Origin: MD308 sp051888795
Lineage (GTDB): Bacteria; Bacillota; Clostridia; Lachnospirales; Lachnospiraceae
NCBI GenBank assembly: GCA_051888795.1
Contig: JBJFCD010000177.1
Span: 1-41,270, forward strand
Direction of reading: 5' to 3'
Length of the DNA: 41,270 nucleotides
A program made the translations under genes and the position numbers. The notes beneath the pieces are model-generated. The model saw only the letters and a list, made by a program, of their open reading frames with translations. It had not been told where the DNA came from and did no database searches. This document shows, in pieces, positions 14,430-23,546 of the stretch. Position 1 is the first letter of the stretch; each line of letters opens with the position of its first letter.

Positions 14430-15287
14430 TTACACCCCCGTGTAATAAGGTGTATATCTTATTGTTATAAACAAATTCGACTCACCGCCGTCTGCCGTAT
14501 ACTGAAACTCATTATCGCCCTCTTCAAGCCGCAAGAAGGTTGAACCGTCTGCAAGGTAATTGAAGTAATTACTTTCAACACCGTTTCGCAGCAGAGTTAC
14601 ACGTTTCTTTTTATTCTCCGTGCATACTGTGATTAAATCCCCGGCGATCATGTCCGCTTCAATCTGGATATACTCAAGAGTCTGAGTATTTATCAGTTTA
14701 GGATTGCTCACCGCACCTGATGCCCTAAACTCCACAATCATACCTAAGTCAACATCGCCATCATTGACAACATTTACAGCAAGCTGCTGATTTATAATGC
14801 CTAACGGTATGCCCTCCTCCAGTAAAACTAGAGGAAAATAAAACCCGTCTGTTATGCTCTGAAGGTCGTTCTTGATGGATTCCAAAGCTTCAAAGTATGG
14901 CTGTGGACATATGAGAGATATAACCGCCTGCAAAGGCTTTGCTGTTGGTACAATCTCCAGCTTTTCTGTGTAACACGGAATCTTAACGTCCCAGCCATCG
15001 GATTTATAATATAAAGTCCCATGTTTCTTTACCTGAAAAACTTTATATAATCCCTTTTTCGCTGTAGTTGCATCGCCAGCAATCTGAACAGTTATAACTA
15101 TGTTTCTGTTGCCCACGGAAGTATTTACAACAGTGCTGCCGTCATATCCTGCCGTTGATTCGGTATTGATGGCTGCATCAGGAGACGAGACACCGTCTAT
15201 ATCGTAAAATATATACTGGCTTTCGCTTCCGTCTGATATTCTCAGCTTATCGCCTCTTGTATTTTCATAATCTATGTAATGCAGCAT
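14430..15287 (-). CDS. Distal tail (Dit) protein
   Basis: A 285-residue phage tail-family protein. The N-terminal hexamer-forming region (DKLRISDGSESQYIFYDIDG, NRNIVITVQIAGD, TLYYKSDGWDVKIPCY) and the C-terminal beta-sandwich (LEYIQIEADMIAGDLITVCT) are as in SPP1 Dit-type proteins. It sits between tape measure and hub as expected, and its gene starts 3 bases after the tape-measure stop. Confidence 0.85.
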   Translation of the reverse strand: MLHYIDYENTRGDKLRISDGSESQYIFYDIDGVSSPDAAINTESTAGYDGSTVVNTSVGNRNIVITVQIAGDATTAKKGLYKVFQVKKHGTLYYKSDGWDVKIPCYTEKLEIVPTAKPLQAVISLICPQPYFEALESIKNDLQSITDGFYFPLVLLEEGIPLGIINQQLAVNVVNDGDVDLGMIVEFRASGAVSNPKLINTQTLEYIQIEADMIAGDLITVCTENKKKRVTLLRNGVESNYFNYLADGSTFLRLEEGDNEFQYTADGGESNLFITIRYTPYYTGV

Positions 15288-15290
15288 TGT

Positions 15291-17582
15291 TTACCTCACC
15301 GTTACCAGTTTATTTGCAATCTTCGTCTGTCTGTAAATCTCGTAAGGACTGAGGGCTTTCGGGCTGTTGTTGTTCTGGGTAAAGTTGATAACTGTACCGC
15401 CCACAGCAGCACCGCCGCCTATAGCAGCAGGCACATCCAGAGTAGGATTTAAAGCAGCTTTCATGTCTTTAACAACACCGCCTATGCTGTCTGTAAATCC
15501 GACACCGATACCTTCTGCCAGCATCGCTCCGACCTCATCGCGCATAACCCGGGAAGGCGACTTGATTTTGAAGAAACTCTTGATAGCACCAAGAGCATCA
15601 CTGCACAGGCTTTTTATCTTACCGATCAGCCAGTCTTTTGCTCCGCTGATTCCGTTACCGATACCCTTTACAAGATCAGTGCCGACAGATTTCACCTTGC
15701 CCGGCAGTTCTTTTACCACTTTTACAACACCAGAGACGATTTTCCCAGCTGCTTCTTTTACGCTTCCTGTGCTGCGGAGTGCTGATGCCATATTGCTGAG
15801 TGCTTTGCTTGCCATTTCCTTGAGCTTCTGCGGCAGATTCTTGATAGCATTTATAATATTATCCTTTATCTTTCCGGCTGCCGTTTTGATGAAGCCGCCC
15901 ATACCTTTGATGCCGTTTCCAAGCCCTGTAATAATGTTCTTTCCTAAGCTGCCCCATCCGTATGCCATCATCGTGTCTACAATAGCCATGATGATTTTCG
16001 GAATATTGGCAATCAGTGTTGGAATAGCTTTAATCAGTCCCAGAATAATAGTGCCGATGATCTGCACACCTTTTGCCAGAATAATAGGCATTGACGTTGA
16101 TATCGTCCGTGCAATATTCGACACGATTGTCGGCACTTTGGATATCAGGCTCGGCAGGCTGTTCATCAACCCCTGCACCATGTTGTGGATGAACTCCATT
16201 CCTGATGCTATGAGCTTAGGAGCATTTTGTTTTATCGTTCCTGTAAAGCTCACAAGCATATCGAGTGCACCGCTTATAAATGTCGGTATGTTCTGTTTGA
16301 GCCCCTCGCCTAATTTTAGAAGCATCTCGCCGCCTGCTGTCATGAGCTTCGGCAGATTATTGGTTATGGATGCCTTGAGGTCAGTTATCAGCTGATTGCC
16401 CCAGTCGCCCAGCGATAAGTCGCCCTTGACCACATCCGAAAAGCCCCCGAACATATCCGTAAAAGCTGTGAGAGCTGTAGCAGCCATATTCTTGAGCTTG
16501 GTCATTACTGGTTCAGCCATTTCACCAACAGCCGCCATAGAATCATTAAGATTGCTCTGGGCTTTGTTGGCTTCCATTACATCTTTGTTTACTTCCTGAT
16601 ATTTCTTCGAAGCCTCGGTGTAAAGACCGTTTAATGTATCTGTGATTAGCTTCTGACGTTCCTGTTCAGTATTACACTTTGCAAGGCTCTCATTAAATGC
16701 ATCTTCGGAAACGCCTGCCCAATTGAGCGCATCAGCAAGAGGTCCAGTAACCTGACCGACTTTTGCAGTCTCGTTCGCCGCCTCTGTGAGTCCTTCGATC
16801 GGCAGCGAATCTCCAAACGTAGCAAACACGCCAGTGCATATGTTTGTCCACTTTTGCAGATCCTGCTCGCTATCTGTGAGTTTTGCAAGATGGTTAGCCG
16901 CCTCGACCGCAGTATCTTCCTCTCCCATGAAGGCATATAACTCTTCATATGATTTCTTAGCTGCTTCTGTTGTATGCCCGGCAGTGGTAAAAGCCGCCTC
17001 CAGCTTTCCCATTTCTGTACGGTACTCTCTAGTGGCTCCTGCGATATCTTTGAGCGCACCTATAGCCATTTTTATTCCCTCAGCCACGAGGTTAGCAAGT
17101 GCACCCTTCATAACTGTAAAACCGCCGCTTGCATTATCCGCAGCTTTCCCGGCTTTCTTTTCGCTGTCAGCCAGATTATCTGTTGCATTCGCTGCCTGAT
17201 CAGCCTCGCTTTCAAGGTCGTTCAGTGCGCTGGTAACATCATCAAGAGCTTTCCTGTTTTTCTCTCTTGCGGCAGTTTCGTTATTTATTTTTATCCTCAA
17301 GTTTTGAGCCGCAGCAGAGTTTTCGCCTTGAGCTTCCACAACTCTCTGATATTCCTGCTCCAGAGCATCAATCTTTGCCTGCTGCAAATCCATTGCTCTG
17401 TTGAGCTGGGTCGCTTTCGCTGTCAAGCCGTCCGCTGATTTAGTCCAGTCACCCATTCCGGCAGCCGCTGCTTTAAATTCACTGTCTGCCAGCCTCATGA
17501 GCCTGTTTGCTTCTGTTATTCCTGACTTTAAGTCACTGATATCAATCGTAAATTTGCCGCCGACTTCGTTCTGAGTTGTCAT
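15291..17582 (-). CDS. Tail tape measure protein
   Basis: A 763-residue protein, the longest in the window. The N-terminal third is coiled coil (GITEANRLMRLADSEFKAAA, AEQEYQRV-type heptads). Then come an Ala/Glu-rich domain and a central series of hydrophobic segments (IIGTIILGLIKAIPTLIANI). The C-terminal part carries the FFKIKSPSRVMRDEVGAML motif typical of tape-measure proteins. By the usual ~0.15 nm per residue it predicts a tail of roughly 110 nm. GGTGAGG before the ATG. Confidence 0.95.
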   Translation of the reverse strand: MTTQNEVGGKFTIDISDLKSGITEANRLMRLADSEFKAAAAGMGDWTKSADGLTAKATQLNRAMDLQQAKIDALEQEYQRVVEAQGENSAAAQNLRIKINNETAAREKNRKALDDVTSALNDLESEADQAANATDNLADSEKKAGKAADNASGGFTVMKGALANLVAEGIKMAIGALKDIAGATREYRTEMGKLEAAFTTAGHTTEAAKKSYEELYAFMGEEDTAVEAANHLAKLTDSEQDLQKWTNICTGVFATFGDSLPIEGLTEAANETAKVGQVTGPLADALNWAGVSEDAFNESLAKCNTEQERQKLITDTLNGLYTEASKKYQEVNKDVMEANKAQSNLNDSMAAVGEMAEPVMTKLKNMAATALTAFTDMFGGFSDVVKGDLSLGDWGNQLITDLKASITNNLPKLMTAGGEMLLKLGEGLKQNIPTFISGALDMLVSFTGTIKQNAPKLIASGMEFIHNMVQGLMNSLPSLISKVPTIVSNIARTISTSMPIILAKGVQIIGTIILGLIKAIPTLIANIPKIIMAIVDTMMAYGWGSLGKNIITGLGNGIKGMGGFIKTAAGKIKDNIINAIKNLPQKLKEMASKALSNMASALRSTGSVKEAAGKIVSGVVKVVKELPGKVKSVGTDLVKGIGNGISGAKDWLIGKIKSLCSDALGAIKSFFKIKSPSRVMRDEVGAMLAEGIGVGFTDSIGGVVKDMKAALNPTLDVPAAIGGGAAVGGTVINFTQNNNSPKALSPYEIYRQTKIANKLVTVR

Positions 17583-17675
17583 ATCCTCACCACCTTCTTG
17601 CCTGAAAAAAACGAGGCTCTATTTTTCGATATAAGCGATTTTATAAACCGCTGTTAACCTATTTATCCTGCTGAT

Positions 17676-17930
17676 TTAATACCAATTTGCCTGATCTGCA
17701 TACACTCTGCGTTCCTTCACTCTTTTTACCGGGATATCTTCACCAGATAGAGCCCTTTTGCCTTTGGATCGCATAAGGCATATGTAATCAATAACCTCGG
17801 CTGCATCCATTTCTTCGAGAGCAAAGTACTCCATCGCACCGTTGCACATGCTCATTGATAATTCAAAAAACTGTTCTTTAATGCTCAGCGATGAAGCAGA
17901 GCAGTCCGCCTCATCGCTTATGAGTTTTTT
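17676..17930 (-). CDS. Tail assembly chaperone frameshift extension (gpT-like)
   Basis: This open frame has no start of its own and is reached by -1 frameshifting from the chaperone gene at 17918. It adds 82 residues (LISDEADCSASSLSIKEQ to YADQANWY) to the first 100 residues of the chaperone. The slippery heptamer is A AAA AAC (17930-17924), followed 5 bases later by a strong hairpin. As in lambda gpG/gpGT, the fused form should recruit tail-tube and tape-measure proteins during assembly. Confidence 0.85.
   Translation of the reverse strand, partial: KKLISDEADCSASSLSIKEQFFELSMSMCNGAMEYFALEEMDAAEVIDYICLMRSKGKRALSGEDIPVKRVKERRVYADQANWY
17887..17930 (-). promoter_or_regulatory. Programmed -1 ribosomal frameshift signal
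   Basis: The slippery sequence A AAA AAC is in the correct phase. Then a 5-base spacer leads to a stem-loop at 17918-17887: AGCGATGA pairs with TCATCGCT, a G-U pair joins it to GCGGA/TCTGC, and the loop is CTGC. That gives 14 nearly continuous pairs with a tetraloop, the typical stimulator geometry. Confidence 0.85.
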
Positions 17931-18223
17931 GCCATATTATTCGCCGTATTTATAGCCTGTTTAAAGCAAAAGTACAAGTCTTCATAATATGCCTCGTCCA
18001 GATCATTGTCTGTGATTTTCGGAAACACAAGCCTTAATACCTCGTTGATTACATTTATAGATTCTTCGTCTGGAGAGTCTGATATTTTATCAAGATCGTC
18101 TCCCATGCTCACGATTTTCTTGAATGATTTCCATCTGATACCGTATGATTTATACGTTTTGACTATTTCGAGCTCGTCATCATAGATATTGAGCTCTATT
18201 GTATTTCTTAAAGTTTCTGACAT
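17918..18223 (-). CDS. Tail assembly chaperone (gpG-like)
   Basis: A 101-residue mostly helical acidic protein (MSETLRNTIELNIYDDELEI, ending NNMAKNS) between the major tail protein and tape-measure genes, exactly where siphophages encode the gpG/gpGT pair. The zero-frame product ends two codons after the slippery site. A fraction of ribosomes continues into the extension at 17676. Confidence 0.9.
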   Translation of the reverse strand: MSETLRNTIELNIYDDELEIVKTYKSYGIRWKSFKKIVSMGDDLDKISDSPDEESINVINEVLRLVFPKITDNDLDEAYYEDLYFCFKQAINTANNMAKNS

Positions 18224-18236
18224 ATTCTATTCTCCT

Positions 18237-18866
18237 TTAGCCTGATGCCGCTGCCTTTTTAAGAGTTGCAATGTTATCTGGAGTCACGACCTGCTCGAAC
18301 CACTTGCTATATTCCAGAAGTCCGTCTCTTTCATCAGCTACCATATTCTTAGATACTCTCTTGCTCGCTGTGAATTTGTGCCTAGTCTGAATTCCGGTGA
18401 ATGTAACCGTGGCATTATTAGTATCAGTGCCCTGTTTACTCTTTGCCTCTTCGTCTCCCATAGCAAATGTGCCCTTGTTCTTCCACACATATCTATAGGT
18501 GTTATCCGAGCACAGCAGTCTATATCCAATTGCAAAATATTTTGTTTTCGGATTCCCGTCATTATTTAACACTCCAGTTTCCGCATCGTAGCTGTCACCT
18601 GTTATGTCAGCCTCTATTGATAACGGCAAGACAGGAACAACAAGGTCAACGGTATCATCGCCCTCATTTTTGATAACCATATATGTGATATTGTCATACG
18701 GTCTTGATGCCTGTTCTCGCTCGGTGCTCTTTTTAATTTCGCCTGCTGGAGCAAACATTTTGACATCGCCAGTTTCGTACTTCTCCTCTGAATCTTCCTT
18801 GACTTCAGCGTAAACCAAATTGTCAAAACCCATATATTCTGTGTATACATTCTCTGCAGTAGCCAT
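18237..18866 (-). CDS. Major tail (tube) protein, phi13/TP901 type
   Basis: A 209-residue major tail protein. It has the family's typical N-terminus (TEYMGFDNLVYAEVKED), mid-region FAPAGEIKKSTEREQASRPY and a conserved KYFAIGYRLLCSDNTYRYVW segment, followed by the GTFAMGDEEAKSKQGTDTNN loop. It polymerises into the tail tube. An Ala/Lys-rich tail ends the protein. Confidence 0.92.
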   Translation of the reverse strand: MATAENVYTEYMGFDNLVYAEVKEDSEEKYETGDVKMFAPAGEIKKSTEREQASRPYDNITYMVIKNEGDDTVDLVVPVLPLSIEADITGDSYDAETGVLNNDGNPKTKYFAIGYRLLCSDNTYRYVWKNKGTFAMGDEEAKSKQGTDTNNATVTFTGIQTRHKFTASKRVSKNMVADERDGLLEYSKWFEQVVTPDNIATLKKAAASG

Positions 18867-19232
18867 TTAATAGCTCCTTTCTTCTACATAATAGAAATCC
18901 ATCAACCAGCCACGCCGCCCGGTCACTTTGTCAAGCCCTGTGTCGTAGCCTACGCCGTCCGCTGCAAATCCAGCTGCAATCATCGCATCAAGGATTTTGT
19001 CCGGCATAGTTTTGATGTCTTCCATTCTGGATGAGTAATAATTGATATTGATTGAATAGCCTATCAGAGTAGGCTTGTTGTTATAACTTTTCAAAATAGT
19101 GCTGTCTGGAATGAAATATGTGACAAAGCTTTCAGGCAGGTGATACTCAGATTCATAGTCGCCCTGCAGCTCTGCATTAAGCCCTAAAGGCTTTAGTGTG
19201 TCTATTATTATGTCTCTCACGCTCTTAGCCAT
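18867..19232 (-). CDS. Tail terminator/completion-like protein
   Basis: A 121-residue protein between the HK97-gp10-like and major tail genes, the position of the tail terminator. MAKSVRDIIIDTLKPLGLNAEL and SFVTYFIPDS give an alpha/beta pattern like the siphophage tail-component families of this size. It caps the tail tube for joining to the head. Assignment is by position and size more than by motif. Confidence 0.75.
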   Translation of the reverse strand: MAKSVRDIIIDTLKPLGLNAELQGDYESEYHLPESFVTYFIPDSTILKSYNNKPTLIGYSININYYSSRMEDIKTMPDKILDAMIAAGFAADGVGYDTGLDKVTGRRGWLMDFYYVEERSY

Positions 19233-19626
19233 TTGCTCTGTCCATCACCTTCCTCAGAGCTTCCTCCTGCACTTCTTGCAGCCTTTTTTCGGCTCTTTTA
19301 ACCGCAGGTTTTACAACAGGAGTCGGTCTCTGGTGCGGTCTGCCTTTCTCTAGATAGATAGCAGGCTCGCCGCCTTTTTTGATATTGAAGCCATACTTTA
19401 TGGATGCCTTGTCGCCGTTCCACTTCACGCTTTCGCCATCACGGATAGATCGCTCTGTTTCCCCGGTAACATGGTGCTTTCTCATTTCCGCATGCATCTC
19501 TTCGTTGATAATTTCAACGCCCTGCTGCAAGGCTTCATCAGTTACCTGCTTCACATCTTCGCCCATCTGCCGGAGGGCTTCAATGTATGCATCCATGCCA
19601 GCGAATTTTAAATCTAACTTAGCCAT
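19225..19626 (-). CDS. HK97 gp10-like head-tail protein
   Basis: A 133-residue protein with the HK97-gp10 features: a helical N-terminus (LDLKFAGMDAYIEALRQMGE), the KHHVTGETERSIR motif and the EPAIYLEKGRPHQRPTPVVKPA segment. It connects the head completion ring to the tail. Its ATG shares the A of the upstream stop (TGATG), a coupled start. Confidence 0.85.
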   Translation of the reverse strand: MAKLDLKFAGMDAYIEALRQMGEDVKQVTDEALQQGVEIINEEMHAEMRKHHVTGETERSIRDGESVKWNGDKASIKYGFNIKKGGEPAIYLEKGRPHQRPTPVVKPAVKRAEKRLQEVQEEALRKVMDRANG

Positions 19627-19973
19627 CACGCACCACCACTCACGCACTGCACCGTTATAATCAGCAGCCTGTTGCGCTGCTCCACGTTTTCAGGTCTGCC
19701 AACAACGTTCCATATGCTGCCGTCTTCCAGAAGGATGAACCTGTCTGACGCTTTGATATCATCCCTGTAATGCATCTGTATCGTTGCTGTGTCAATAATA
19801 ACCAGCCTGCCATTGACCACGGTCTTCGTGCCGCCTTTGGTCTTGAAGTTGCAGTGAATTATAGGGTCTGTATCTGAGTCCACATAATCACGATCCGATG
19901 CACCGGAGACTTTTGTATCAGTCGCATGCTGCAGCTTGATTGGTGTTGTCATTTCTTTAGGTAGTTTAAGCAT
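19626..19973 (-). CDS. Head closure/head-tail joining protein
   Basis: A 115-residue beta-rich protein (SPP1 gp16-type by size and position): TDPIIHCNFKTKGGTKTVVN, a DTATIQMHYRDDIKASDRFI segment and SIWNVVGRPENVEQRN. It plugs the portal channel and forms the tail-docking surface. The chosen ATG follows GCGAGG and overlaps the connector stop. Confidence 0.75.
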   Translation of the reverse strand: MLKLPKEMTTPIKLQHATDTKVSGASDRDYVDSDTDPIIHCNFKTKGGTKTVVNGRLVIIDTATIQMHYRDDIKASDRFILLEDGSIWNVVGRPENVEQRNRLLIITVQCVSGGA

Positions 19974-20292
19974 TTTCTGCCTCGCTTTCCGCATGGCTTA
20001 AATTATCGCTTTTGGGATATTTGAGGGCGAGCTGTGCCGCCCTCTCTTTGAATAGTGGGCTCAGGCTGGCTGTGCCGCCGCCCAGAGTCCACATATCATC
20101 CACTCCTCTTGCTATAACTCCGATGGCAGCACGGCTGTTTATAGCCACCTCATGCACTCCAGCGTCCTCTAAGGTGTATTTAACATCTTCAATGAGTAGC
20201 TTTATCGCAGGATCGCTATAACTGGAGTAGCCATTTATCGTTTTGACCTCTTTCAAGAGTTCGTTGTCTGTGATCTTAGTTAAAGCTGCCAT
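19966..20292 (-). CDS. Head-tail connector protein (gp6-like)
   Basis: A 108-residue helical adaptor (ITDNELLKEVKTINGYSSYS, then DPAIKLLIEDVKYTLEDAGV, SRAAIGVIARGVDDMW) directly after the major capsid gene, as in HK97 gp6/SPP1 gp15. It forms a ring under the portal. Confidence 0.82.
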   Translation of the reverse strand: MAALTKITDNELLKEVKTINGYSSYSDPAIKLLIEDVKYTLEDAGVHEVAINSRAAIGVIARGVDDMWTLGGGTASLSPLFKERAAQLALKYPKSDNLSHAESEAENA

Positions 20293-20310
20293 TTAGTCAC
20301 CTCTCTGCTC

Positions 20311-21627
20311 TTAGCCTGCGGCTGCTGCCTTTTTCTTAATTCTCATCCAGCCCTTGTATGCTCCTACGTTACCGCCTAAGAACACAACTCCCCTGAATGC
20401 GATATTGCCTTCTTTGAACTTATAGCTTGAGTCTTCTTTGATCTCAAGGTCTGAGAATATTGGTAATTCATACGCTCCTGGTCTGCCATAGACCATAGTG
20501 TATTTGCCCGCCGCTGTAGCTTCAGCAGACAGACTGTTACATGCGCTATTGATGATGTAATCAACACCTACACCGCCATCTGCATAGCTGATAGTTCCTG
20601 TGTTGCCACGCTTTTCGATTTTGTAGACACGCTTTAAATCGCCGTTCTTAACATTGGAAAATGCTCTCAGGTCTGCCTTTGACAGAACCAGGACTGCTTC
20701 GTCCTCAACATCCTCATCGCCGCCATATGCAAACACGATGTTGTTTAATGTATCTTCATCAATGGCAGATACTTCAAAGTCTGAATCTGTCGGAATAACA
20801 TTCGCAGGAGCATTGTAAATGCCTGTCAGGGTATTCGTAGTTCCAGCTCCAGCGATAATCTGTCTTGTAGCCTTCTTTCTGATAGACTTTCTGACTTCGT
20901 CTTCTACGAATGATGCATAGTCAATGTTAGGCAGCTTCTTGATTTCTTCTGTAACCTCCGCATAGGCAGTTATCTTTGCTTTTGCGATTTCAACGAAATC
21001 AGTCTTCGGGTCGATATCTGCTGCAGCTGCACCCTCTTCTGTGTAGTCGCCCTCACCGCCGCTGACTACAAATGACTTAGAGTAGCTTTCACCGCCCTGT
21101 AAAGGCACAGAGTGAACGCTGTCGATTAGAGTCGATACTTCGTTGAATGTCGGTGACAACTCTCTGCTGTATTTCTTCTCAATCAGAACGCCGTTTTCTG
21201 TGGTGATTGGTGTCGCTCTTAATGTGATGCTTTTACCTGCTTTGAGGTCTGCTCCTCTCTGTTCAAGAACCTTGTTCTGGTCGTCAATCTTTTCTGATCT
21301 GCCGACTACTCTTGTATCTCCCACTGGCAACATCTCCGCTCTCTTAATTAAATCTGGGTCTGTGTCTCCGTCCAGAGCTGGTTTTAAATCCTTACTTCTG
21401 CTTGCAGGGTCTCCCGGCTCTGGGTCTGTGCCACCGTCTCCCGGATCTGCACCGTCTTTCAGCTCGTCTACCATTTCCTTGAGCTTGCCGATTTCCTCGT
21501 CAATGCTCTGGATCAGCTCCAGCTGCGATGCTCTTACTTCCTTGTCGTCAGTTTCTGCCATCTCTTTCATGGCTGCGGCTCTCGCCTGCTGCTTAGCTGC
21601 TATCATTTTCAATAACTTATCTTTCAT
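20311..21627 (-). CDS. Major capsid protein, HK97 family
   Basis: A 438-residue HK97-fold capsid protein. Residues 1-~60 form an N-terminal coiled coil (LLKMIAAKQQARAAAMKEMA, QSIDEEIGKLKEMVDELK), equivalent to the scaffolding delta domain, with a Gly/Asp/Pro linker. The mature shell part follows, with an ESYSKSFVVSGGEGDYTEEG segment, the E-loop region and a C-terminal KFKEGNIAFRGVVFLGG. The adjacent protease should remove the delta domain during maturation. Confidence 0.95.
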   Translation of the reverse strand: MKDKLLKMIAAKQQARAAAMKEMAETDDKEVRASQLELIQSIDEEIGKLKEMVDELKDGADPGDGGTDPEPGDPASRSKDLKPALDGDTDPDLIKRAEMLPVGDTRVVGRSEKIDDQNKVLEQRGADLKAGKSITLRATPITTENGVLIEKKYSRELSPTFNEVSTLIDSVHSVPLQGGESYSKSFVVSGGEGDYTEEGAAAADIDPKTDFVEIAKAKITAYAEVTEEIKKLPNIDYASFVEDEVRKSIRKKATRQIIAGAGTTNTLTGIYNAPANVIPTDSDFEVSAIDEDTLNNIVFAYGGDEDVEDEAVLVLSKADLRAFSNVKNGDLKRVYKIEKRGNTGTISYADGGVGVDYIINSACNSLSAEATAAGKYTMVYGRPGAYELPIFSDLEIKEDSSYKFKEGNIAFRGVVFLGGNVGAYKGWMRIKKKAAAAG

Positions 21628-21641
21628 GTTATCGCTCCTTT

Positions 21642-22307
21642 TTAAATTCCTATTTTTGCCCTTAACTTATATATCTGCTTATCCTTTGATGCTCTCGCAC
21701 TCTCCAGTGCTGCACGGGCTTCTTTTTTGGCACTCTCCAGTGCTGCTTGTTCACTCGCCAGTGACCGCTCAGCCCGGGCATCTAAGGTAGTAGCTTTGTA
21801 ATACGGAAATGTCGCTGCCGTAACCTCATACACCTCTTCAATCTTTGTGATGTACCTCGTTGGTTTGTTAGTATCGAGACCCTCCCATCTTTCTTCGGCA
21901 ACTTTAAAAATCATGCTCATACCGCCCATGTCACCACGCTGTGTAGCAGAATATAAAGCCGCCGCCTGCGTGTTGTTTTCGGCATCTATGAGTGAATTCA
22001 TGTGCAGTCCTGTCTCGTCTGCGTTAAGCTGCATTGTGCTTTTTTTATTGTTATTTCTGCTTCTAGCGAGAGGAATTTTCGTGGTTTCGTGATTTACACA
22101 GAAAATTACATCCTTGAACTTGCATCCAATAAATGCACCTCTCTCTATAACTTCGTTAAACAATCCGTCTATATCTGCCACACAGTCATAAACTGATGCG
22201 TAGCCAATTAATCTATACTCATTATTTTCTTCGTTGGTCTCAGCTCTCATTTCTGCTGCGTAAGCTCGCTGACAAATATTACTCCTGTTGGTTTCCAATT
22301 TCTTCAC
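21642..22307 (-). CDS. HK97-family prohead protease
   Basis: A 221-residue U35-type serine protease. EYRLIGYASVYD opens the fold, VNHETTKIPLARS carries the catalytic His73, and GGMSMIFKV carries Ser131. The C-terminal ~45 residues form an Ala/Glu/Lys helix with an 11-residue repeat, encoded by two identical 17-bp DNA repeats (21697-21713 and 21730-21746). It cleaves the capsid delta domain and then itself. It overlaps the portal gene by 29 bases. Confidence 0.92.
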   Translation of the reverse strand: MKKLETNRSNICQRAYAAEMRAETNEENNEYRLIGYASVYDCVADIDGLFNEVIERGAFIGCKFKDVIFCVNHETTKIPLARSRNNNKKSTMQLNADETGLHMNSLIDAENNTQAAALYSATQRGDMGGMSMIFKVAEERWEGLDTNKPTRYITKIEEVYEVTAATFPYYKATTLDARAERSLASEQAALESAKKEARAALESARASKDKQIYKLRAKIGI

Positions 22308-23538
22308 CGCCTTTATTCGCTCCGGCTCTATTTAACTGATACTGATCTGCAATATTAACGTTGCAATAATTCAAGCTCATATATCTAACGTCACCGCCCT
22401 CATATGGTGGCATACCGAATATCCTCAATAACTGATTGTTCGTGAAAGCTCCACGGTCGCCCACGATCTTTGCGACCTCAATCTTCTGCTCCTGATTTAA
22501 GAAAATCAGTTCTTCCGGATATGCCAGCACTCTGTTGCCGTTGGAAAATTCGAAAGGTGTAAAAAGCACCTTTGTCATTATCTGAGTCAGTGACACTACT
22601 TTCGGCTCGATGGCTTTCTGGTAGAATGCCTGATGCTCTGACGGAGTAGCAGTGCCGTTCAGCATCGGCAGGCTGCATCCCCAGTGCCGCAGTATCTTGT
22701 TATCAACAAATTCGAGCGTGTCCTTATCGACCAACTTAGGGTCAATCTTCATCTGGGTATACTCGCTCTTTGCATCAAGACCTAATATGCCACTCTTGCT
22801 TTCGTTCAGAGCCTTTTCAAATCTGGCAACATCCTTTTTTACAGCTTCCTCGTCCACGGTAATCGGATATTTCAGCAAGCCTGTGATTGTTAGGCTCTTT
22901 TGCGCCGCCAGAGCCACGCTCTGCAGCAAGGCGTCATTTATCTGCACCGTTTTCAACAGGTCTTCAACTTCTGCCATGCCGTAATAGTCGCCGCCCATGT
23001 ATTCGTTCTCTGAGAACATCATGCGCCAGTGAATAATGCCGTCATACGGCAGAGTGAAATCATCGCCGCTGCGAAAATATAACCTGACGAATAACCTGTC
23101 ATTACCATCTCGAAGAAATTCGACTTTTTTCGGGTCTAAAGGATAAAGCCCCTCAACTTCTCGCTTCTTGACCTCGCCTTTTTTATTCTCGTAATATGCG
23201 AACTTAGGATAAATAAAGACGTTCCTATTCTTGAGAAGCATGTACGTTATCTTCGACAGAAAATCTGATGTGGTCATGTATTCATTTACACCATATTCAA
23301 ACAGCCTGTTGAGCTTGGTGTTTGCGATCAGCTCCTTGCCGTCTTTCTTCACAATATGATTCAACCGCAGCTTGCTCATCTCATCGCAGATACACCACAT
23401 GCACTGCTGTATGACATCTGACGCATATACATCATTTCCAAACTGCGAAAATATCGGAGTCTGACCGCTGAACATCTTCGCATACTTGAGATTTTTCAAA
23501 CTATTGAATTTTGTTTTCAAACTGTCAAACCAGCTCAT
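22279..23538 (-). CDS. Portal protein, HK97 family
   Basis: A 419-residue portal protein. It begins MSWFDSLKTKFNSL and has the family pattern VIQQCMWCICDEMSKLRLNH, GIIHWRMMFSENEYMGGDYY, LPMLNGTATPSEHQAFYQKA and a helical C-terminus. It forms the 12-fold ring at one capsid vertex, binds terminase and is the DNA channel. Confidence 0.95.
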   Translation of the reverse strand: MSWFDSLKTKFNSLKNLKYAKMFSGQTPIFSQFGNDVYASDVIQQCMWCICDEMSKLRLNHIVKKDGKELIANTKLNRLFEYGVNEYMTTSDFLSKITYMLLKNRNVFIYPKFAYYENKKGEVKKREVEGLYPLDPKKVEFLRDGNDRLFVRLYFRSGDDFTLPYDGIIHWRMMFSENEYMGGDYYGMAEVEDLLKTVQINDALLQSVALAAQKSLTITGLLKYPITVDEEAVKKDVARFEKALNESKSGILGLDAKSEYTQMKIDPKLVDKDTLEFVDNKILRHWGCSLPMLNGTATPSEHQAFYQKAIEPKVVSLTQIMTKVLFTPFEFSNGNRVLAYPEELIFLNQEQKIEVAKIVGDRGAFTNNQLLRIFGMPPYEGGDVRYMSLNYCNVNIADQYQLNRAGANKGGEEIGNQQE

Positions 23539-23546
23539 ATGTACCT

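Noticed and set aside
15367..16395. Long plus-strand open frame (342 codons) opposite the tape measure gene
   Set aside because: Shadow of the tape-measure gene: no ribosome site, Pro/Ser/Ile-rich low-quality composition and no family resemblance.
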